Assembly: GCA_021442555.1 (NCBI GenBank)
Contig: JABUSV010000192.1
Span: 1-34,899, forward strand
Length of the DNA: 34,899 nt
Direction: 5' to 3'
Origin: Pseudobutyrivibrio sp.
GTDB taxonomy: Bacteria > Bacillota > Clostridia > Lachnospirales > Lachnospiraceae
Every line of letters begins with the position of its first letter. The stretch's first letter is position 1. Both the position numbers and the translations under genes were made by a program. A model generated the notes under the pieces. The model was not told the origin of the DNA and did not search any database. It worked only from the letters and a program-made list of their open reading frames with translations. Shown piece by piece: positions 23,818 through 32,840 of the stretch.

Positions 23818-25249
23818 TATATTTCCCGTATACATGACCATTGTATTCGTTAAATAGGCTTTCTTCATTTTTTTTCATAAATACAGCTACGCTGTCATTA
23901 TCAAATGACAGCTGTATGTGAACAGAGCCTATATATTCATCTATTATATGAAGTCTGATATACAGAGTATCCTCTGTAACCCAGATTCCACTGGCTGCGT
24001 AGTGCATGTCATATAAAGGAAACTGGCCTTCTATGAGTCTTCCAAACCCAAAATCAAGCTGGCAGGGACTTCCATTTAGAGTGTAGGTCAGTCTGCCTAC
24101 ATCATCATTAATACTAAGCATAATATTATCAAAGGCATGACCTGACGTATGATAGGTGTGTCCTTTGATATTTTTTTTATATACAGGTGATATTTGTTCA
24201 GCGCTCTTTGTTCCTGGAGTGTTAGGTATAGGAATCTGAGAATGCATGGAAAGCTCAGGTAGTATTTTAGACAGACTCTTGGCAGAATGAGATATTTCTC
24301 CATCACAAAGTGAAGAGTAGATGGTCTCATAGATTATCTGATTGGCGCCTGCTCGGCCTATGGTATCTGCTGTTGTAACAATTAACATATCCTGTTTTGG
24401 AAGCTCTATAATAAACTGTCCTCCCATTCCGTAGCACACGAAGCCCTGGCGTTCATTTTGCCATATCATCATGCCATAGCCTACAGCCTCAGATGAAACA
24501 GGAGCAGTCATTCTTGTGTCAGATAAAAATGAGGTGCATTCTCTTATGTAGGAAGAATCTATTAGCTGCTGACCTCCTATATTACCCTGTTGTTTTAGAA
24601 AATATCCAAACTTTAGCATATCAAGGGAAGTGGCAACAAGACCGGAGCCTCCCATGGATACACCAAAAGGGTCAGATAACATATATGATTCTTCTGATAA
24701 GCCAAGAAGTGACAGCTTTTGTTTTATATAATCCAGCATCTTCATATTGGTAAGCTTTTCTACTAAGGCACACAGAGTATGAGCACTGCTGGTATCATAG
24801 CAAAAATATCTGCCTGAAGGATGAGTAGGAGGCGTAGTAAAAAAGCTTTCTACCCAGTTGGAGTGCATATTATTCTTGTAGGTAGTAGATGCATGACAGG
24901 TTCTCATCATAAGGCAGTCTCTTATTGTCATGGATTTAATCCATGGATGAACATCATTTGGGATATATTCAGGGAAGTAATCGCAGATTGCATCATCAAG
25001 ATCAAACTTTCCTTCTTCTAAGAGGAACCCTATGGCGATAGCTGTAAAGCTTTTGCTGATACTGAACATGCGATGCAACATATTGTTGTTATAAGGCTTC
25101 CAATAAGCTTCACAGATGAGATTATTTCCTTTTAAAATAAGCAGAGAATGCATATTGATTCTCTGCTTGTCAAGTCTTTCTATTATGTTGATTATCTGTC
25201 TTTCATCAATGCCAACATCCTCTGGCTTTGAGATATTAAATTTAAGCAT
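23804..25249 (-). CDS. beta-lactamase-like serine hydrolase (class C/esterase type)
   Basis: An SxxK hydrolase of 481 aa. Nucleophile motif S63-I-S-K66 (FSISKSFTA), second motif Y151-D-T, and a GMGGQF segment in the place of the third motif. After the catalytic domain (about 1-350) is a beta-rich tail. No signal peptide, so it acts in the cytoplasm, unlike true beta-lactamases or penicillin-binding proteins; an esterase or amidase on imported sugar derivatives is more likely. Start chosen at ATG 25249 because AGGGGGA precedes it and the homologous sequence starts there; the frame is open up to 25393 but overlaps the upstream gene. It follows the AraC-type gene by 25 bases. Confidence 0.8.
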   Translation of the reverse strand: MLKFNISKPEDVGIDERQIINIIERLDKQRINMHSLLILKGNNLICEAYWKPYNNNMLHRMFSISKSFTAIAIGFLLEEGKFDLDDAICDYFPEYIPNDVHPWIKSMTIRDCLMMRTCHASTTYKNNMHSNWVESFFTTPPTHPSGRYFCYDTSSAHTLCALVEKLTNMKMLDYIKQKLSLLGLSEESYMLSDPFGVSMGGSGLVATSLDMLKFGYFLKQQGNIGGQQLIDSSYIRECTSFLSDTRMTAPVSSEAVGYGMMIWQNERQGFVCYGMGGQFIIELPKQDMLIVTTADTIGRAGANQIIYETIYSSLCDGEISHSAKSLSKILPELSMHSQIPIPNTPGTKSAEQISPVYKKNIKGHTYHTSGHAFDNIMLSINDDVGRLTYTLNGSPCQLDFGFGRLIEGQFPLYDMHYAASGIWVTEDTLYIRLHIIDEYIGSVHIQLSFDNDSVAVFMKKNEESLFNEYNGHVYGKYTKTL

Positions 25250-25274
25250 CAGCTTCCCCCTAAACCAACATATT

Positions 25275-26759
25275 CTATACCAGTGAACCTGGTGTAACTC
25301 CGTATTTTTTCTTGAAAGCACGTCTAAAGCTTGCAATACTGTTATATCCCACTGCTTCGGCAATATCTGACAGGCTGCCCTCCTTGGCTTCAATCATACG
25401 AGAGGCCTCAGTTAGTCGCATATCCTCCAGATACACTGAAAAATTAACTCCCATGGCTTCCTTGAACATATGTGAAAAGTAGCTCTCAGAGATATTAAAC
25501 TTATCTGATATCAGATTAAGACCCATTGATGGATCCTTATAATTGCATGAGATGTATTCAACAATGGATTCCATGGAAGAGGTCTCAGTTTTCTTAGGCG
25601 TGAAGTAGTTACAAAGCTTAAGAGCTGAATCCTCCAAGAGTGCAAAGGTAAGTCTCTCACTGGCCAAGACATGATCGATTTCATTAAGTGCCAGCGCGTC
25701 ATCTACATTTTCGGAAGGCACGGCAAATCTTGCCTTGAGGATGCTATTTCTGACATCTGATATAAGATATCTTGTCAGCTGTACTGAAAGAGAGCGCTCC
25801 TGCATGTTTTCCTTTTGAATGAGGTTGAAAATATTCCTTACCTGATCTTGCTTACCTATGGTAATAAAATGAGTCATCTGTGTTGAAAACTCAGTAGGGT
25901 AGAAATATGATCTGCTGTCTTTTTCTGCCACCTCATAAGGACTGAAAATATAATCCCGACCAGCTTTGCCAGCCATCTGACGGGCTTGCTCAAAGGATTC
26001 CCATAGTCTGTCGTACTTACATGGAGTGCCAAGACCAGCAAAAAACCACAGTCCATACTTGTCCAACACTTGTCTGTGAATATTAAGAATCTTTTCCTGA
26101 ATCTTAATAACCATCTCACTGCTGTTACCAGTAAAAGGAACCATTACCGAATAGGTACGGCTGGTAGGAGCGTAATAATAATACAGATCCCCATTGTATG
26201 CAAAGGATTCCTTTAACATATTGTACAGGTAGTTGTTGAAAGCAGCCCTGTCGTTATCGTCATATACAATGTTTTCTGTTGGGTTGCCAATGAAATCGTT
26301 TCCATAAGTAACGCAGTACAAAACATAATATGACAGATTATCGTCTGTAAGTCCTAAGTATTCTCTGGTATATGCAGCCTCATCAGCTGAAATAATGCTA
26401 CTGCCAAGGATTTTGTTAATTCTGGATTGAAATAATGCAGGTCCTGCAGCTTCTACAGTGACGGTTAACATGTTGTTATCTACCATGGCTTTGTCTAACC
26501 GCTCGTTAAGATGGGCCATTTGTTCTTTGTTTCTTATTATAAAGAAAGTCAAAAAGCCGCCTAAGGCAACGGAGGCACTAAGATAGAAGACAGTAAGAAA
26601 TCTGACACCTAATGCATCATTGAACAGTAAATGATAGCAGATATATCCTATTACAAAAACAACAATTAAAAACACTATGTAAGAAAAAATAAAAGCTTTT
26701 ACAATGCTGTTTGAATGGCTGTTCTGATTCGTGTTTTCACATTTTGTAAACATTTTCAT
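25275..26759 (-). CDS. membrane-anchored AraC-family regulator
   Basis: 494 aa. Two hydrophobic segments (about 22-46 and 54-75) joined by a short loop form a hairpin, so little is exposed outside. A short coiled coil (78-95) leads into a cytoplasmic region of about 280 residues that I do not recognise (it may be a degenerate sensor domain), and the C-terminal 100 residues are a double helix-turn-helix of the AraC/YesN type (LISDKFNISESYFSHMFKEAMG; IAEAVGYNSIASFRRAFKKKYG). It is divergent from the sugar-binding lipoprotein gene and probably activates that operon. The ribosome site before ATG 26759 is weak; ATG 26753 is an alternative. Confidence 0.88.
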   Translation of the reverse strand: MKMFTKCENTNQNSHSNSIVKAFIFSYIVFLIVVFVIGYICYHLLFNDALGVRFLTVFYLSASVALGGFLTFFIIRNKEQMAHLNERLDKAMVDNNMLTVTVEAAGPALFQSRINKILGSSIISADEAAYTREYLGLTDDNLSYYVLYCVTYGNDFIGNPTENIVYDDNDRAAFNNYLYNMLKESFAYNGDLYYYYAPTSRTYSVMVPFTGNSSEMVIKIQEKILNIHRQVLDKYGLWFFAGLGTPCKYDRLWESFEQARQMAGKAGRDYIFSPYEVAEKDSRSYFYPTEFSTQMTHFITIGKQDQVRNIFNLIQKENMQERSLSVQLTRYLISDVRNSILKARFAVPSENVDDALALNEIDHVLASERLTFALLEDSALKLCNYFTPKKTETSSMESIVEYISCNYKDPSMGLNLISDKFNISESYFSHMFKEAMGVNFSVYLEDMRLTEASRMIEAKEGSLSDIAEAVGYNSIASFRRAFKKKYGVTPGSLV

Positions 26760-26782
26760 ATATTAGTGGTTGAAATCCTATA

Positions 26783-26899
26783 GTACAATTTTTGCTTTTG
26801 ACTTATTTTACCACAAAATTTGTAAGTTACAATCCTTGAAAGGGCTTTCAATCCCCTGATTTTGCGCCAAGGTACAAATTTTGTATTCAAAAATTGTAC
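26783..26899. promoter_or_regulatory. three copies of a 12-bp motif in the divergent region
   Basis: GTACAATTTTTG occurs exactly at 26783-26794 (+) and 26888-26899 (- strand), and with one change (GTACAAATTTTG) at 26872-26883 (+). The last two face each other as a palindrome, GGTACAA...TTGTACC (26871-26900). The first lies between the AraC gene and its likely promoter, the pair lies upstream of that promoter. They look like binding sites for the AraC-type regulator; this is inferred from position and repetition. Confidence 0.55.
26805..26832 (-). promoter_or_regulatory. candidate promoter of the AraC-type gene
   Basis: On the - strand, -35 TTGTAA (26832-26827) and -10 TAAAAT (26810-26805) are 16 bases apart. 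The -35 is one half of a perfect 13-bp palindrome TTGTAAGTTACAA (26820-26832), whose half-site equals that of the LacI operator at 22768 but with a spacing of one instead of four. Confidence 0.5.
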
Positions 26900-26958
26900 C
26901 TCAGTCAAATATTGTTCCTTGTCAAAGGATGGCGTTGATGGTAGATTGAAATCACAAA

Positions 26959-26972
26959 TGAAAGCGCTTACG
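26959..26972 (+). promoter_or_regulatory. cre-like operator upstream of the binding-protein gene
   Basis: TGAAAGCGCTTACG matches the catabolite-responsive element pattern (TGWAARCGYTWNCW) except for its last base. It sits 49 bases before the ATG, a position fit for repression by CcpA or another LacI-family protein, perhaps the one encoded at 22804. I could not define a convincing -10 for this gene. Confidence 0.55.
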
Positions 26973-27021
26973 GGGGTTTTCAAATAATTAATTTGCTTAA
27001 TGCAAACAGGAGGTTATTTTT

Positions 27022-28584
27022 ATGAAAAAGAGACTTATGTCCTTGCTCATGGTAGCTGCTATGACGTCTACTATGTTCGTTGGATGTGGCTCAGATGCTT
27101 CTAAGGAAACATCTGCAACAGACGCAGCTTCTTCAGATGCTGCAACTGAGGCAGCTGCTGATGAGGTAGTTTGTCCAGATGAAATCACTATTATGGTTGA
27201 CGCTACTGTATTTACAGAGCCAAATGGTCGTGATCAGTTCATTGCTAAGCTTGAGGAACTTACAGGAATTGCCAAGATCAATGTAGTTCAGCCAGATCAT
27301 GATGCTTACTATGATGTAGTAGGTCAGACAATTGCTTCTGGTGATTGGCCAGATGTTATGATTCTTGGTCCTACATATCTTTCCGGATATGCTTCACAGG
27401 GTGTTCTCTGGGATATGACAGATGCCTGGAACAACTCAGAGCTTAAGGTACGTCAGACAGCATTCGGTGGCAATGTTGACGTTGAAGGTCTTATGATCAA
27501 CGGACAGTTATATGGTATGCCTGCTACACGTGGTAATGGTTGTGTAACTTACCTTCGTCAGTCATGGTTAGATGCAGTTGGAATGGATGTTCCTACTACA
27601 TATGATGAGTACATCGAAGTTCTTCGTGCATTTAAGAACAACGATCCAGATGGTGACGGACAGAACAATACATATGGTGCATCAGCTGCTGGTTTCATCG
27701 GTGGTGAGGCTCCATACATTAACTACTGGCCAGAGTTCTACCAGGATGCTTTCCCTTCATTTATGACAGAAAACGGTGCATGGGTAGATGGGTTTAACTC
27801 AGATGCAATGAAGGCAGCACTTCAGAGAATGGCTGATGCATACGCAGAAGGTCTTATCGATCCAGCTTCTCTTGATCAGGGTACAAAGGATGCTCGTACA
27901 AAATACTTCGCAGGTGAGTTCGGTGCATTTACATACTGGGCAGGTAACTGGGCAGAGAATATTTACCAGAATCTTTCACAGAACGATCAGGACCCAGAAA
28001 TCGCTACAATGGCTCCTATCGCAGAAGTAGGTACATACATCAACAGACTTTCACCAGCATGGTGCATCACATCTACATGTGAGAACCCAGAAGGAGTATT
28101 CAAGTACTTCATCGAGACAATGCAGGATGGCGCTGATACACAGTTCTTATGGACATACGGTGTAGAGGGTGTTCACTGGTCAACAGCTGCTGAGACACTT
28201 TATGCTGATACAGATTCTCCAAAGGAATATGCTCAGGGTGAGTTCCACGGCTGCGACAACCTTGAGAATCCTGGCACACAGTACACAAAGGCTCACATTG
28301 ATCCAAAGCTTGCACTTGTAGAGCTTGCTAACGATCCTGGTGCACTTTCAGAGACAGCCAAGGCTTCTGCTGACTTATTTACAGCAAACTGTCGTAACGC
28401 TGAGATGGTTCCTTCAACACAGGAAATGACAGATTACAATGGTGCTCTTACAACACTTAAGAACACACTTATTGCCAAGGTTGTTATGGGCGAAATGACA
28501 GTAGACGAGGCTTATGCTGAGTATGAGTCAAATCCAGAAGGACTTGCTTATTCACAGGCTATCGTTGATTCTCTCAACAAGTAA
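27022..28584 (+). CDS. ABC sugar-binding lipoprotein (LplA-like)
   Basis: Extracellular solute-binding protein of 520 aa. A lipoprotein signal ends FVGC with the lipidated Cys22, followed by a Ser/Thr/Ala/Asp linker (23-48) and the binding domain (ITIMVDATVFTEPNGRDQF onward). The length fits the large LplA/YesO-like family that serves complex oligosaccharides. AGGAGG lies eight bases before the ATG, and codon choice is more restricted than in neighbours (GCT, ACA, CAG, CTT favoured), suggesting very high expression. Followed by two matching permease genes. The ligand is probably a pectic oligosaccharide, judged from the enzymes downstream. Confidence 0.92.
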   Translation: MKKRLMSLLMVAAMTSTMFVGCGSDASKETSATDAASSDAATEAAADEVVCPDEITIMVDATVFTEPNGRDQFIAKLEELTGIAKINVVQPDHDAYYDVVGQTIASGDWPDVMILGPTYLSGYASQGVLWDMTDAWNNSELKVRQTAFGGNVDVEGLMINGQLYGMPATRGNGCVTYLRQSWLDAVGMDVPTTYDEYIEVLRAFKNNDPDGDGQNNTYGASAAGFIGGEAPYINYWPEFYQDAFPSFMTENGAWVDGFNSDAMKAALQRMADAYAEGLIDPASLDQGTKDARTKYFAGEFGAFTYWAGNWAENIYQNLSQNDQDPEIATMAPIAEVGTYINRLSPAWCITSTCENPEGVFKYFIETMQDGADTQFLWTYGVEGVHWSTAAETLYADTDSPKEYAQGEFHGCDNLENPGTQYTKAHIDPKLALVELANDPGALSETAKASADLFTANCRNAEMVPSTQEMTDYNGALTTLKNTLIAKVVMGEMTVDEAYAEYESNPEGLAYSQAIVDSLNK

Positions 28585-28614
28585 TTGTGTTAAGATAATT
28601 TAATATGATTTTTT

Positions 28615-28655
28615 ACGGGACCTATGGAGGCAGGTTTTCCTGGGTCTCGTATTTT
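28615..28655 (+). terminator. partial terminator between lipoprotein and permease genes
   Basis: ACGGGACC 28615-28622 pairs with GGTCTCGT 28643-28650 (one G-T pair), and CAGG 28631-28634 with CCTG 28639-28642, with an 8-base bulge on the left, followed by ATTTTATTTA. Such leaky terminators often give more binding-protein mRNA than permease mRNA. The 28656-28752 stretch shows no clear promoter. Confidence 0.6.
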
Positions 28656-28752
28656 ATTTATTAAACCATGCTCTGAATGTGACATGGAATGATCCTAAAA
28701 AGACTACATGAGTTACCTGTTATGAAAATATTATTTAGTAAAGGGATACAGG

Positions 28753-29679
28753 ATGAAGAATAAAAAGCTATTTTTAAAGATGTACAAATACAAAGGGTTC
28801 TATCTCATGTTCCTTCCTGTATTAGTATTTGCAATTATCTTTTTCTATGCTCCAATGTTTGGTATCAGATTTGCTTTTACCAATTACAACGGAATCAAGA
28901 CACCGGATTTTGTAGGCCTTGATAATTTTGTAAGAATGTTTGGGGTACCTTCCTTCTGGAAGGCATTTTTTAATACTATACAAATTTCAGTAATCAAGCT
29001 GGTGCTTACAACAACAATAGCAGTTGTTGTATCCATCCTTTTAAATGAAATCATTAATATCCATTTCAAGAAGGCGGTTCAGACTATTATTTATCTGCCA
29101 CACTTCATGTCATGGGTAGTTACAGCATCACTTTTTACATTAATACTTGCGCCAACATCGCACGGACTTGTTAACACAATGCTTATTAACATGGGATTTA
29201 TTAATGAAAACGAGATGATTTACTTTTTAGGTAAGGAATCAACCTGGAGACCTGTTTACTATCTTATCAATATATGGAAAGAGACAGGATGGCAGACAGT
29301 AATCTTTATGGCTACCCTTGCTGGTATTAACACAGAACTTTACGAAGCAGCTTCAATCGATGGTGCTGGTCGTTGGCAGAAGATGAGATATATTACTTTT
29401 CCTGCACTTGCCAACACTATTCTTACAGTGTTTATTCTCAACCTTGCAAAGGTTATGAATCTGTTTGAATCTGCTTTCGTTTTACAGAATGATGCAGTGC
29501 TTAACACAGCAAACGTTCTGGAGACATATATTTATTATCAGACATTCAACTCTGGTTCCATACCTAACTATGGTTACACTACAGCAGTAGGTCTGTTTAA
29601 GTCTCTTGTAGGCTGCGTACTTGTGCTTGTCTGCAATCAGTGGTCAAAGAAGGTCCGCGACGGCCGAGGAATAGTATAA
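28753..29679 (+). CDS. ABC sugar permease, LplB-like
   Basis: A 308-aa membrane permease subunit with about six hydrophobic segments. It opens with YKGFYLMFLPVLVFAIIFFYAPMFG and carries the cytoplasmic EAA loop LYEAASIDGAGRWQKMRYITFP (about 196-217) that docks on the ATPase. The N-terminal motif and length match LplB of the carbohydrate uptake 1 family. It pairs with the next gene (14-base gap). No ATPase gene is present, so a shared MsmX-type ATPase encoded elsewhere is expected. Confidence 0.93.
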   Translation: MKNKKLFLKMYKYKGFYLMFLPVLVFAIIFFYAPMFGIRFAFTNYNGIKTPDFVGLDNFVRMFGVPSFWKAFFNTIQISVIKLVLTTTIAVVVSILLNEIINIHFKKAVQTIIYLPHFMSWVVTASLFTLILAPTSHGLVNTMLINMGFINENEMIYFLGKESTWRPVYYLINIWKETGWQTVIFMATLAGINTELYEAASIDGAGRWQKMRYITFPALANTILTVFILNLAKVMNLFESAFVLQNDAVLNTANVLETYIYYQTFNSGSIPNYGYTTAVGLFKSLVGCVLVLVCNQWSKKVRDGRGIV

Positions 29680-29693
29680 GGAGGGCCGTATAA

Positions 29694-30530
29694 ATGAGAG
29701 AGAAGAAAACATTATTTAATTACATAAATGCATTTATTTTTATAATTTTTGCATTCCTTATCTTTGTACCTCTTTGGAAGGTGCTGGTTGACTCAGTTGA
29801 CTTAAAGACTGCTTATGGTATGAGATTATGGCCAGCTGAGTTTGGCTGGGATGGATACGCATCTGTATTTAGAAACCCAACATTGTCAAGACCACTTCTT
29901 GTATCAGTTTTTACAACTATAGTTGGTACAGCAGTAGCCCTTACACTTTGTACCATGGGTGCTTACGTCTTAATACAATGGAATATGCCAGGACGTACAT
30001 TTTTTGCCAACATGCTGTTGTTTACAATGATATTTAACGGCGGTATGATACCTACCTTTCTTGTACTAAAGAGCCTGCATTTGACAAATACTCTTTGGGT
30101 AGTTATTTTATTTCCAGCGCTAAACGTGTATAATCTTGTATTGATGAGGAACTTTTTCGAGGGTATACCTGCTTCACTCTTTGAGTCAGCTGAACTTGAT
30201 GGCTGTTCTCCAATGCAGACATTCCTTCGTATTGTTCTTCCAATGTCAAAGGCAGCTTTGGCCTCAATCGGTCTTATGTTTGCTGTTACCTATTGGAACG
30301 ACTATACACATTACAAGCTATACATCACAGATTCAAAGCTTTACAATTTCCAGATGAAGCTAAGATCCATAGTTATGGGTTCTGACCTTCCATCTGCTCA
30401 GGGTAATGCTAATGAAAATACTGTTTCAAACGCAGCGATTATCGTTATTATCATTCCTTTCATGATACTGTATCCTTTCTTACAGAAATATTTTGTTAAG
30501 GGTGTAAATATCGGTGCGGTAAAGGAGTAA
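29694..30530 (+). CDS. ABC sugar permease, YtcP-like
   Basis: The second permease subunit, 278 aa, with six hydrophobic segments and the EAA loop LFESAELDGCSPMQTFLRIVLP (about 162-183). NGGMIPTFLVLKSLHLTNTLWV is the usual signature of YtcP-type partners of LplB. GGAGGG precedes the ATG. It ends three bases before the esterase gene, tying transport to breakdown of the imported sugar. Confidence 0.93.
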   Translation: MREKKTLFNYINAFIFIIFAFLIFVPLWKVLVDSVDLKTAYGMRLWPAEFGWDGYASVFRNPTLSRPLLVSVFTTIVGTAVALTLCTMGAYVLIQWNMPGRTFFANMLLFTMIFNGGMIPTFLVLKSLHLTNTLWVVILFPALNVYNLVLMRNFFEGIPASLFESAELDGCSPMQTFLRIVLPMSKAALASIGLMFAVTYWNDYTHYKLYITDSKLYNFQMKLRSIVMGSDLPSAQGNANENTVSNAAIIVIIIPFMILYPFLQKYFVKGVNIGAVKE

Positions 30531-30533
30531 AAC

Positions 30534-31214
30534 ATGCCTACAATATACTGGGCTGGGGATTCTACAGTACAATTTAATGACGAGACGACTTTTCCTCAGA
30601 CTGGAATAGGGCAGGTGTTTAATCTTTATGTAAAGCCAGGCGTTAATATATCCAACCACGCTAAAAACGGCAGAAGCACAAAGAGCTTTATAGATGAATC
30701 CAGATTAGTTCCTATCTACGATAAGATTACGGAAGGCGATTTTCTTTTTATACAGTTTGGTCATAATGATGAAAAAATAAATGATCCAAACAGGTATACA
30801 GAGGCTAGTTCAGAGTATAAAATAAATCTATGCAAATTTATCACTGTTGCTAAGAATAAAAAGGCTATACCTGTTCTCATTACACCGCTTATGAGACGTC
30901 AGTTTAATCCTGATGGAAGCGTAACAGATGGTGGACATGGGGAGTATGTTAAAGCTATGAGACAGGTGGCTGATAAGCAGCAGGTTGCACTCGTTGATTT
31001 GTGGTCAAGAAGTCGTGATGCGCTACTTGAGGCAGGACCTGAAACGACCAAAAAGTGGTATGTTCACGTACCAGCAGGTGTCTATCCTAATTTTATGGAG
31101 GGTAAGGCTGATGACACACATCTCCAAAAAGAAGGTGCAGTTATCTTTGCCGGTTTAATTGCAGATGGACTCAGAGAACTAGGTGGTATTTATAAAGATT
31201 TATTAAAGGCTTAG
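30534..31214 (+). CDS. CE12-type rhamnogalacturonan acetylesterase
   Basis: SGNH hydrolase of 226 aa that would remove acetyl groups from rhamnogalacturonan or related sugars. Block I AGDST gives nucleophile Ser10; the block with NHAKNGRSTKSF supplies the Asn/Gly pair; block III is G76-H-N-D79; the catalytic pair is D193 and H196 in DDTHL. Length and motifs fit family CE12. No signal peptide, so it works on imported oligosaccharides. Start is three bases after the permease stop. Homologues also act on acetylated xylan or pectin, so the exact substrate is uncertain. Confidence 0.88.
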   Translation: MPTIYWAGDSTVQFNDETTFPQTGIGQVFNLYVKPGVNISNHAKNGRSTKSFIDESRLVPIYDKITEGDFLFIQFGHNDEKINDPNRYTEASSEYKINLCKFITVAKNKKAIPVLITPLMRRQFNPDGSVTDGGHGEYVKAMRQVADKQQVALVDLWSRSRDALLEAGPETTKKWYVHVPAGVYPNFMEGKADDTHLQKEGAVIFAGLIADGLRELGGIYKDLLKA

Positions 31215-31236
31215 GAGTTTACTCCCAAGCCTTTTT
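31205..31236 (+). terminator. terminator overlapping the acetylesterase stop codon
   Basis: AAGGCTT 31206-31212 pairs with AAGCCTT 31227-31233, then an A-C mismatch and GGAG 31214-31217 with CTCC 31222-31225, loop TTTA, and TTTTT at 31232-31236. The stop codon lies inside the stem, so ribosomes finishing the gene could keep it open and allow read-through to GH43. Confidence 0.7.
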
Positions 31237-31255
31237 ATTAAAGAGGTAGAAAGAC

Positions 31256-32818
31256 ATGTTATATACAGCAGATCAATGCAATGGAAGATTTCAAAATCCA
31301 ATTCTTTTTGCGGATTATTCTGATCCTGATGTTATACGCGTTGACGAGACCTACTATATGACAGCATCAAGCTTTAATTACACACCAGGACTCCCAATTC
31401 TTACATCTCATGATTTGGTTAATTGGGAGTTAAAAAACTATGCATTAAACAATATTCAATACGACGATTATAAGATTCCTCAGCATTCTAAGGGAGTATG
31501 GGCTCCTTCTATCAGATATCATGAGGGATGTTTTTATATATTTTATGGAATGCCTGACGAAGGCATATTTATGGTTAAATCCACAGATCCTCTTGGGAAG
31601 TGGAACGATCCAGTACAGGTATTATCGGGCAAAGGACTTATAGATCCTTGTCCATTATGGGATGATGATGGCAAGGCTTATATTGTTCATGCTTATGCAA
31701 AAAGCAGGATAGGCTTCAAGTCTCATCTTGGAATTTTTGAGATAAATAAAGAGGGAACAAAAGCAGTATCAGAGGACCATATTCTCTACAATGGTCTTAA
31801 CACTCAGCCAACTATTGAAGGACCAAAGGTATATAAGAGAGAGGGATACTACTATATTATGGCGCCAGCTGGTGGTGTCAAAACCGGATGGCAGACTGTA
31901 CTTAGAAGCAAGAATATACATGGTCCATTTGAAGAGAAGATTGTTCTCAGACAAAAAGATACAGATGTAAACGGACCTCATCAGGGAGGCTGGGTAGATA
32001 CTGTTCATGGAGAGGACTGGTTTATTCATTTTCAGGATAAGGGGCTCTATGGTCGAATCTGCCATTTGCAGCCTGTTAACTGGGTTGACGGATGGCCTGC
32101 AATGGGAGTTGATGCAGATGATGATTACTGCGGCAAGCCAATGTTATATGGAAACAAGCCTATGACTGCCATCATAGACAAGCCTTGTTATCTGGAGGCT
32201 TCGGATCAGTTTTCAAAGGAAACTCTTAATCTTCAATGGCAGTGGATGGGTAACCACTACAACAGATTTTACTCGCTTACAGCCAATCCAAGAGCAATCA
32301 GATTGTATAGTCTTAACCCTTCCAACAAAGAAAAGCCTGTTTTGTGGGAGCAGGCAAATGTATTGACTCAAAAGCTGGTTTGTCCTCATTTTGAGTGTAT
32401 TACCAGCGTAAACTTTGCAGGATTGCAGGAGAATGAGCAGGCAGGACTTGTAATGATGGGTGGCAAATATGCATATCTTGCAGTCAGAATGGTTAATGGA
32501 AAAAAGAAACTCATTTTGGCTGAGGCTTATGAGGATGTAGATGGTATCCGGGAGAGATTCACTGAAGTTATTGATATCGAGGATGATATCAACAGTCTCA
32601 AGCTTGGATTGTGTCTGGCAGAAGACAAAGGATTATTAACCTTTGATTTCTACTACTATGATATGGAGGATAGAAAATATAAGGTTGATACTGACTTTTT
32701 CCCTTCAGACCATACCTGGGTTGGAGCTAAAATCGGTTTATTTGCTCATGCACTTGATAATAGAGAACATGCAGGCTATGCTGATTTTGGATATATTAGA
32801 GTAATGGCATATGATTAG
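31256..32818 (+). CDS. GH43 glycosidase (beta-xylosidase/arabinofuranosidase type)
   Basis: A 520-aa inverting glycosidase. The five-bladed propeller domain (about 10-300) has the three GH43 acids: Asp23 in YSDPDV (base), Asp130 in LIDPCPLWDDDG (pKa modulator) and Glu188 in TIEGPKV (acid). YYMTASSFNYTPGLPILTSHDLVNWEL is typical of bimodular GH43 enzymes; the C-terminal part (about 325-520) is a concanavalin-like beta-sandwich. No signal peptide, so cytoplasmic. In this pectin setting it could release arabinose, xylose or galactose from side-chain fragments; the specificity cannot be read here. AGAGG lies ahead of the ATG. Confidence 0.92.
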   Translation: MLYTADQCNGRFQNPILFADYSDPDVIRVDETYYMTASSFNYTPGLPILTSHDLVNWELKNYALNNIQYDDYKIPQHSKGVWAPSIRYHEGCFYIFYGMPDEGIFMVKSTDPLGKWNDPVQVLSGKGLIDPCPLWDDDGKAYIVHAYAKSRIGFKSHLGIFEINKEGTKAVSEDHILYNGLNTQPTIEGPKVYKREGYYYIMAPAGGVKTGWQTVLRSKNIHGPFEEKIVLRQKDTDVNGPHQGGWVDTVHGEDWFIHFQDKGLYGRICHLQPVNWVDGWPAMGVDADDDYCGKPMLYGNKPMTAIIDKPCYLEASDQFSKETLNLQWQWMGNHYNRFYSLTANPRAIRLYSLNPSNKEKPVLWEQANVLTQKLVCPHFECITSVNFAGLQENEQAGLVMMGGKYAYLAVRMVNGKKKLILAEAYEDVDGIRERFTEVIDIEDDINSLKLGLCLAEDKGLLTFDFYYYDMEDRKYKVDTDFFPSDHTWVGAKIGLFAHALDNREHAGYADFGYIRVMAYD

Positions 32819-32840
32819 AAAATTATAGGAACATTTAATT

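Noticed and set aside
25250-25393. 48-residue N-terminal extension of the serine hydrolase
   Set aside because: It overlaps the 3' end of the AraC-type gene, has no family resemblance, and a good ribosome site lies before ATG 25249.
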